DNA of 64,000 bases from Caldilineaceae bacterium. Its GTDB lineage: Bacteria; Chloroflexota; Anaerolineae; Caldilineales; Caldilineaceae. Each line of letters begins with the position of its first letter. Position 1 is the first letter of the stretch. Where the stretch lies: positions 1 through 64,000 of the forward strand of contig JAHBVF010000031.1 in assembly GCA_019637685.1 (NCBI GenBank). The letters are read 5' to 3'. Shown here one piece after another: positions 58,674-64,000 of the stretch. The translations under genes and the position numbers were made by a program. A model generated the notes under the pieces. That model was not told the DNA's origin, did no database searches, and saw only the letters and a list, made by a program, of their open reading frames with translations.

Positions 58674-58747
58674 GCGTGCTCCTGAAGAAGATAAAAAAGG
58701 AAACAGATTTCCACATTGTGATGTGTCAGAAATGCTACTGTCGAATC

Positions 58748-59497
58748 TCAGGCTTCGCCGTCCTGGTTACTCATTGTCTTTAGTAAACTGATAACATGCG
58801 TCATGAATTTGAGAATATTATCGTAAGTCAGAATCTGGATTGAAGGAGTAATCCTTTGTTTCGCATTTATTCTTTCAATCAATTCTTGCGGGAGGTTAAA
58901 ACCAAGAATGAGAATACATCGAGGATTATCGAAATTTAGCCCTCTTCGCCTGAGGTAATCTCTTTCTAAACGAGCCAGATCTAAATACCTTTCTGCTTGA
59001 TTCCAACTTTCGTTAAAGCCAGAAGTGAACTCCCCATCGCTACGAAATATTGGCATGAATGGTGGCTTGATTTCAAAAATATCTTGCTGGTTATCCCATA
59101 CCCTAACTCCTGTAAAGTCAGGGATATTGTGACTGTCAAGCCTTTGATGCCTCTCAATTGATTCATAATGTGTTCCCAATACCCACGGGAAATTCCGAAA
59201 AAATTCTTGATATTTCGCTTCTTCGTTATCCCTCATTTCAAGCAGATTTCTCAGTTCTTGAAGAGGTCTATCCAATTGCGTATTTCTCTTGGGCAGTACT
59301 TCTCGTCTAATGATGCCAAGTTGGCCATTGTTGTCTTCCCATATCAAAACTCGATTTTCTTCTAACTGAGGAAGCAAGTGTGCAATGGAGGTTCTATTTA
59401 CTCCCAACCTGCGGGCGATTTCTGCCTCACCCAAACCTTGAGGATGAGCTAAAAGCAGGGTTTCGATTTGCTGCAATAGTTGCTGTTTTGCAGTCAT
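58748..59497 (-). CDS. Shedu-like (DUF4263) nuclease with N-terminal winged helix
   Basis: A 249-residue protein. Residues 1-65 form a helix-turn-helix (GLGEAEIARRLGVNRTSIAH). From about residue 92 the DUF4263 pattern begins with EAKYQEFFRNFPWVLG, and PD-(D/E)xK nuclease residues follow: Asp127 in IPDFTG, then Glu142-Ile-Lys144 in DIFEIKPP, then NQAERY. DUF4263 is the core of the Shedu anti-phage defence protein SduA. The gene is clearly AT-rich: the line 58801-58860 has 19 G/C of 60, against 37 of 60 at 58081-58140 in the neighbouring mutase, suggesting horizontal acquisition. Defence function is inferred; a restriction-like or regulatory nuclease is possible. Confidence 0.75.
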   Translation of the reverse strand: MTAKQQLLQQIETLLLAHPQGLGEAEIARRLGVNRTSIAHLLPQLEENRVLIWEDNNGQLGIIRREVLPKRNTQLDRPLQELRNLLEMRDNEEAKYQEFFRNFPWVLGTHYESIERHQRLDSHNIPDFTGVRVWDNQQDIFEIKPPFMPIFRSDGEFTSGFNESWNQAERYLDLARLERDYLRRRGLNFDNPRCILILGFNLPQELIERINAKQRITPSIQILTYDNILKFMTHVISLLKTMSNQDGEA

Positions 59498-59548
59498 TTA
59501 TCTAACTCCATTGGAATCCCTGTACCGCGGACATCCGTGTCCGTTTGT

Positions 59549-61213
59549 TTACACCCCACCCGCTGCGAAGGCATCGCTGACCAACTCCCGGGCTTCGGCG
59601 ATCAGTTGCTCCAGATGTTTCTCGCCCCGGAAGCTCTCGGCGTAGATTTTGTAGATTTCCTCGGTGCCCGAGGGACGAGCCGCAAACCAGCCATTCTCCG
59701 TCGTCACTTTCAGCCCGCCGATGGCCGCGTTGTTGCCCGGCGCGCGGGTGAGTTTGGCCGTAATCGGCTCGCCCGCCAGTTTTGTGGCCGTCACCATTTC
59801 CGGCGACAGGTCGCTCAGGACAGCCTTCTGCGCCCGATTGGCCGGCGCGTCGATGCGGTTGTAGACCGGGCTGCCGAAGCGCTGCTCCAACTCGGCGTAG
59901 TGTTCGCCGGGGTCCCGGCCCGTCTTCGCCACAATCTCCGCGGCCAGCAGGTCCAGAATAATGCCGTCCTTATCGGTTGTCCAAACTGTGCCGTCCGTGC
60001 GCAGGAAAGACGCGCCCGCGCTCTCCTCCCCACCGAAGCCGTAGGAGCCATCCACCAGCCCATCCACAAACCACTTGAAACCCACCGGCACTTCGGCCAG
60101 CCGTCGTCCCAAATGGGCCGCCACCCGGTCGATCATCGACGACGAAACCAGCGTCTTGCCCACCGCGGCGTCGGCCCGCCAGCCCGGACGGTTCTGGAAA
60201 AGATAGGAAATGGCGACGGCCAGGTAGTGGTTAGGGTTGAGCAGACCGCTGCTGCGGGTGACAATGCCGTGGCGGTCCGCGTCCGGGTCGTTGCCAAAGG
60301 CGATGTCGAACTGATCTTTCAGCCCGACCAAACTTGCCATCGCATAGGGCGAGGAGCAGTCCATGCGGATTTTGCCGTCTTTGTCCACTGTCATAAAGCC
60401 AAAAGTCGGATCGACGCGCGGATTGACAACGGTCAGATTCAGCCCGTAGCGCTCGGCGATGGGTTCCCAATAGCGGATACTGGCCCCACCCATCGGGTCC
60501 GCGCCGATTTTCAGCCCGGCCCCGGCAATCGCCTGCATATCCACAACGCTGCCCAAATCGGCCACATACGGGGTGACGTAATCGTAGGCTTGCACGTTCC
60601 CCGCGGCCAGCGCGTTGCGCAGCGTCATCCGTTTCACGCCCTTCAATCCGTCGGCCAAAAAGGCGTTGGCTGCGGCCTGGACAACTTTTGTGGTGGAGGT
60701 ATCGGCTGGCCCGCCGCTGGGCGGGTTGTACTTAAAACCGCCGTCGCCGGGTGGGTTGTGGGAAGGGGTGATGACAATTCCGTCGGCCAGACCCGCGCCC
60801 GCACCGGCTTTGCGTCCCCGGTTGTGGGCGAGAATGGCGTGGGAGATGACCGGCGTGGGCGTGTAGCCCATCCCCGACTGATAGCGCACTTCCACGCCGT
60901 TGGCCGCCAGCACTTCAATGGCCGAGGCCAGGGCTGGCTCGGAGAGGGCGTGGGTGTCCATTCCCAGAAAGAGCGGACCGTCGATGCCTTCGTCCCGGCG
61001 ATAGTCGGCGATGGCCTGGCTGATGGCGAGGATGTGGTCTTCGTTGAAACTGCCCGCGGCGGATGTGCCCCGGTGGCCTGATGTGCCGAAGCTCACCTGT
61101 TGGGAAACGTCCGCCGCGTCCGGGTGGCCGGTGTAGTAATCCGAGACGAGACGGGGCACATTCACCAGCATTTCCAGTGGGGCCGGTTTCCCGGCTAATT
61201 CGTGCAGGGCCAT
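59549..61213 (-). CDS. pgm: Phosphoglucomutase (alpha-D-glucose phosphate-specific)
   Basis: A phosphoglucomutase of the Pgm type, 554 residues from ATG 61213, which has GAGGAGTG upstream; the frame extends 5 codons further. The N-terminus (PRLVSDYYTGHPDAADVSQQ, VSFGTSGHRGTS) is diagnostic. The active serine loop is GIVITPSHNPPGDGGFKYNP, the metal loop NDPDADRHGIVT and the sugar loop GGEESAGASF. The C-terminal phosphate-binding ARPSGTEEIYKIYAESF is present. It converts glucose 1-phosphate and glucose 6-phosphate, supplying envelope precursors and glycogen flux. Confidence 0.95.
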   Translation of the reverse strand: MALHELAGKPAPLEMLVNVPRLVSDYYTGHPDAADVSQQVSFGTSGHRGTSAAGSFNEDHILAISQAIADYRRDEGIDGPLFLGMDTHALSEPALASAIEVLAANGVEVRYQSGMGYTPTPVISHAILAHNRGRKAGAGAGLADGIVITPSHNPPGDGGFKYNPPSGGPADTSTTKVVQAAANAFLADGLKGVKRMTLRNALAAGNVQAYDYVTPYVADLGSVVDMQAIAGAGLKIGADPMGGASIRYWEPIAERYGLNLTVVNPRVDPTFGFMTVDKDGKIRMDCSSPYAMASLVGLKDQFDIAFGNDPDADRHGIVTRSSGLLNPNHYLAVAISYLFQNRPGWRADAAVGKTLVSSSMIDRVAAHLGRRLAEVPVGFKWFVDGLVDGSYGFGGEESAGASFLRTDGTVWTTDKDGIILDLLAAEIVAKTGRDPGEHYAELEQRFGSPVYNRIDAPANRAQKAVLSDLSPEMVTATKLAGEPITAKLTRAPGNNAAIGGLKVTTENGWFAARPSGTEEIYKIYAESFRGEKHLEQLIAEARELVSDAFAAGGV

Positions 61214-61516
61214 TGGTTCACTCCTCAAATAAAAATCACGAAGTCACAGAGATACGAAGGGGATGGGGGGATGGAAAATAGGGTGGGCGCGCACGCCTCT
61301 GGCGCAGTGCATTGTGACGAACGTTGCGGGTCGCACGATCTTCACGCGGGGGCATGCCTTCTCCTCATTGTAAAGCGTACTGACGGTTCGCTCTACAGTT
61401 ACGCAACGGTGACGGCGAACAGACGGGAACGCGGCCCGCTTGCCTGGAAAACCTTGCTACACTGTCAATCAACCAACTGTCGTCACCCGTTCGCGCCTGC
61501 ACAGGAGAGAAGCCCG

Positions 61517-62620
61517 ATGGACAACAACGATATCGCCCTGATGAAACGCTTGGCTCTGGTCAAGCAATTGTATAGCCACGCGGCTGAACACGCGCGTTCG
61601 TCTGCCACAATCGACAAAATTATTGCCATCACCAGCCTGGACCACGCGGCGGAAATGCTGCTGGAAGGGGTGATTCAGGCATTCCCCCAACCCACCGTCT
61701 TTGGCGGGTCATCCAATCTCTATTTTGCCGATCCGGCTCGCCTGCGCTCCCAGGAATTTCAGGTGGAGCGGGCGGGCTTCTTCCGTCTGTGGGATCAGGT
61801 GGTAGCCATCTGCCAGGAACTGCCAGAGCCAGAATCCCTGGTTCTGAAATCCGAGATGCGCAGTCTGCATCTGGCCCGCAACGACGCCCAGCACAGCATC
61901 AAAGTGCCTTCCAGCGAGTTCCTGGCTGAGATGCTGGCCGCCACCCGCACGTTTCTGGACCACCTGCTTTACGCCGCTTTTGGCATCACTCTGCGCCAGA
62001 TCGGGGAAGCCCTGCTTATCCGTTCCAACGCCATCCGCCAGACAATGGAACTGGCCCAGGCCGCGCTGGCCGATGGGAATTCATTGCACTATGCGGGCAT
62101 TCTGCGTCTGGCTTTCACAATCGCCCAAGCCGCTGCCATTCAGCAGGTGCAGATCGGGCGCTTTGTGGGTGTACATCCCCCGCTCGACCTTCTGGAAGAT
62201 GCTTTGCAGGAGACCGCGCCCGACAGTGGGCTGGCCGTCGGGCTGAACAATCTGCAACTCTATCTGACTCAACTCCACGCGGAGCTGGCGAATCTTTCCC
62301 TGGAATTGGGGCTGGGGCTGGAACGTCAATCCTTCACCCGCTTTTCCATCCTTACCCCCGCTGTGCCGCTGCTGGAAGAGGATGGCCGGGTCCACTGGCT
62401 GGAATCGGGCCAGGATTTGGGCTGGCTGGCTTCGCAGCTGGACCACGACGACTGTCTCTGGTTGCAGGAATATGCCATCAATACGATTCTGCGCTGGGAG
62501 GCAGATGGGCTGATCGGTGGCTCGACACCGTTTGTGGATGTAGCGGCTGCGCTGGACGGACTAGATCACCTGATTGGACAGAAAATGGGTATAAGTCAAC
62601 CCGTACCGGCGATGGCGTAA
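61517..62620 (+). CDS. HEPN-like domain protein of unknown function
   Basis: A 367-residue, mostly helical protein. The open frame continues 105 codons upstream, but ATG 61517 has AGGAG nine bases before it and the upstream part lacks coding character. An R-x4-H motif, Arg121 to His126 in LHLARNDAQHSIKVPS, together with the preceding helix SLDHAAEMLLEGVIQAF, resembles HEPN domains, which are often RNases in toxin-antitoxin, defence or HEPN-NTase systems. The remaining 230 residues are unrecognised. No antitoxin-like small gene is adjacent. It is convergent with the inositol monophosphatase gene. The 303 bases before it hold no other gene. Confidence 0.6.
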   Translation: MDNNDIALMKRLALVKQLYSHAAEHARSSATIDKIIAITSLDHAAEMLLEGVIQAFPQPTVFGGSSNLYFADPARLRSQEFQVERAGFFRLWDQVVAICQELPEPESLVLKSEMRSLHLARNDAQHSIKVPSSEFLAEMLAATRTFLDHLLYAAFGITLRQIGEALLIRSNAIRQTMELAQAALADGNSLHYAGILRLAFTIAQAAAIQQVQIGRFVGVHPPLDLLEDALQETAPDSGLAVGLNNLQLYLTQLHAELANLSLELGLGLERQSFTRFSILTPAVPLLEEDGRVHWLESGQDLGWLASQLDHDDCLWLQEYAINTILRWEADGLIGGSTPFVDVAAALDGLDHLIGQKMGISQPVPAMA

Positions 62621-62631
62621 CAGTTGAAGCG

Positions 62632-62680
62632 TGAGGCGTGGGAGTGTAGGATCGTGCCCGCGCTTCACGCCTCATTTTCT
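62632..62680. terminator. Hairpin between convergent genes
   Basis: A 9-bp stem (62632-62640 with 62666-62674) followed by TTTTCT on the plus strand, shared by the convergent HEPN-like and inositol monophosphatase genes. It contains the stop codon of the latter. Confidence 0.55.
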
Positions 62681-63502
62681 TTCCCCGCGGCGCGCCTGCT
62701 GGATGTTTTCCAGCAGCACCCCGTGTACCCCAGGTTGCCCGTTGCTGGCCACCAGCCCGCCTGCCCCGAAAACGTAGGGATTGCCCGCATAATCGGTTAC
62801 AGTTCCCCCGGCTTCCCGCACCAGCAGCAGTCCCGCGCCCACATCCCAGGGATTCAAAAAGCCTTCCCAAAAGCTGGAATAGATGCCCGCGGCCACGTGG
62901 GCCAGATCGAGCGCGGCTGAACCCATGCGGCGCACATCCCGGCACAGGGGCGAAATCCGCACAAATTCCCGGTAGTTGTTGTCCTCGTTCAGCCCCCGAT
63001 GGGTGGGGAAACCCGTGCCCACCAGCCCCGCGGCCAGCGATTCGGCACGGCTGACCCGCATCTGTTCTGTGCGGCCATCGGCCCAGCCGCGCCAGGCCGC
63101 GCCCCCCGCCTCTGCCCAAAAGAGTTCCCCATAGGGCAGATGGAGCGTCACTGCCAGCAGCGCATCCGTGCCCTGATAGAGCGCCACATTCACTGCCCAC
63201 CAGGGCACACCGGAGGCATAATTGGTCGTGCCATCGATGGGATCCACCAGCCAGTAAAGGTCTGTGTTTGGCGGTTGGTTGCTCTCTTCCCCCCAAAAAC
63301 CGATGGATGGGTCCAGCGCGGTCAGCTTTTCCCGCAGCAGCTTTTCGCTGGCGACGTCAGCTTCTGTCACCAGATCGTAGGCATTGGCTTTGGTACGGAT
63401 CGCGCTCAAACCCGCCTGCATTTCCACCGTCAGTTGTCCGGCCTGGCGGGCAATGGCAATCACATCTTCCCGGTCTACCGGCAATTTTGTCGGATGGGAC
63501 AA
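62672..63502 (-). CDS. Inositol monophosphatase family protein
   Basis: A 276-residue Li-sensitive-type phosphatase. Metal and substrate motifs: IGFWGEESNQ (Glu-Glu pair), WLVDPIDGTTNYASG, and the third ligand in NPWDVGAGLLLVREAGG. All are intact. Members hydrolyse inositol phosphates, PAP or related sugar phosphates; the exact substrate is uncertain. The start is TTG immediately after the upstream stop (TAATTG), with GAGGAG in the last codons of that gene as SD, so translation is coupled to the PH-like protein. Confidence 0.93.
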   Translation of the reverse strand: MSHPTKLPVDREDVIAIARQAGQLTVEMQAGLSAIRTKANAYDLVTEADVASEKLLREKLTALDPSIGFWGEESNQPPNTDLYWLVDPIDGTTNYASGVPWWAVNVALYQGTDALLAVTLHLPYGELFWAEAGGAAWRGWADGRTEQMRVSRAESLAAGLVGTGFPTHRGLNEDNNYREFVRISPLCRDVRRMGSAALDLAHVAAGIYSSFWEGFLNPWDVGAGLLLVREAGGTVTDYAGNPYVFGAGGLVASNGQPGVHGVLLENIQQARRGERK

Positions 63503-63988
63503 TTACATCTCCTCTCGATAGGCAAGACCCCGACGCTGTTTCTCGGTCATTGTGGCCTTGCGGATCAGTTCCCGCACTTCCGATGGATCGGTAATGTTGT
63601 TCAATGTATATTCCGGGTTGCTGGGGTCGTTGCTGATGATGGTGACATCGCCCACATTCAACGCCCGTTCGCCCACGTGCTGGTGGACCGTCGTGTCCCG
63701 CACGCGCACCAGTTCGATCTCTTCGATGCTGCGGCCCAGCAGACCGCGGATGACCCGAATGCGCTGGCTGGTCAGCTCATAACGGACGCCGATGCTGAGC
63801 AGGGGACGGCCCGCCCAGAGGAGGGCTTCCTCGGCAGTGGGATCGTCGTTCTGCGGCGCATTGGCTATTCCGATGGCTGTTCCAATGGCCCGGTCACCTT
63901 CGCTTTCAATACTGTCCAGCGCGGCAAAGACTCCATCGGCCAGGGCATTGACAACGGCCTGGAGTTGGGCCTGGGGAATGGCATCCAC
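63503..63988 (-). CDS. Bacterial PH-like (DUF304/YdbS-type) protein, possibly 5'-partial
   Basis: At least 161 residues. The core ALLWAGRPLLSIGVRYELTS, then QRIRVIRGLLGRSIEEIEL and VRVRDTTVHQ, matches the bacterial PH domain family bPH_2. The N-terminal 55 residues are hydrophilic, with Ala and Asn/Asp patches. Membrane helices usual in YdbS are absent in the visible part. The GTG at 63988 is a possible start, but the frame stays open to the window edge (63989-64000), so the gene may begin further upstream. Confidence 0.7.
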   Translation of the reverse strand: MDAIPQAQLQAVVNALADGVFAALDSIESEGDRAIGTAIGIANAPQNDDPTAEEALLWAGRPLLSIGVRYELTSQRIRVIRGLLGRSIEEIELVRVRDTTVHQHVGERALNVGDVTIISNDPSNPEYTLNNITDPSEVRELIRKATMTEKQRRGLAYREEM

Positions 63989-64000
63989 GGTTATGCCGCT

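Noticed and set aside
1..64000. tRNA, rRNA, CRISPR arrays, prophage or transposase genes
   Set aside because: I looked in the larger gaps and among the coding frames and saw no cloverleaf, regular spacer array, integrase or DDE/Y1 transposase that I could support.

Overview
The window looks like chromosome of a flagellated Chloroflexota bacterium, probably in the Anaerolineae/Caldilineae/Ardenticatenia part of the phylum. This is inferred from high-GC coding DNA, secreted proteins built from DNRLRE, SdrD_B-like, DUF11-like and FN3-like modules that end in a short hydrophobic-FLP-x-h-x-R tail, peptidase C25 (gingipain-type) enzymes, and a flagellar set without outer-membrane ring genes. No 16S rRNA or tRNA gene was seen, so the placement is not firm.

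Left part (1-30 kb), motility. On the minus strand lie a lipoprotein-type sortase, fliD and fliS. Divergent from them is a plus-strand block for flagellin modification: a zinc-ribbon methyltransferase, a NeuB-type nonulosonate synthase fused to a sugar-isomerase-like barrel, a small unknown protein, and a Maf-type glycosyltransferase. Flagellin (fliC, minus) follows after 1.2 kb of repeat-rich DNA. A long plus-strand structural cluster comes next: a GH-A-like barrel protein, flgC, fliE, fliF, fliG, fliH, fliI, fliJ, a lytic transglycosylase, flgB, fliK, flgD and flgE. It ends with two large secreted proteins, one of them a degenerate paralogue of the GH-A-like barrel. Genes for the export gate, FliM/FliN, stators, FlgK/FlgL and FlgM are not in the window.

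Middle part (30-48 kb). This holds a membrane dipeptidase, an AI-2E-type transporter and tsaD, followed by a minus-strand array of four large surface proteins: two C25 peptidases, one of which runs directly into tsaD, and two repeat-rich adhesin-like proteins.

Right part (48-64 kb). A minus-strand operon contains hisS, an OmpR-type regulator, a coiled-coil protein, a GTPase-partner-like protein, a Ras/Rab-like small GTPase and a PAS histidine kinase. It is followed by housekeeping genes (glycosyltransferase, polyprenyl synthase, TatD nuclease, two phosphohexomutases, inositol monophosphatase and a PH-like protein). Two possible defence genes are embedded here: an AT-rich Shedu-like (DUF4263) nuclease with an added N-terminal helix-turn-helix, and a HEPN-like protein.

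The most notable points are the Ras-like GTPase signalling operon, the pair of GH-A barrels (one intact, one catalytically altered) at the two ends of the flagellar operon, the shared C-terminal tail of the surface proteins, the Shedu-like gene of foreign composition, and at least six GTAG-headed palindromes whose stems all differ in sequence.
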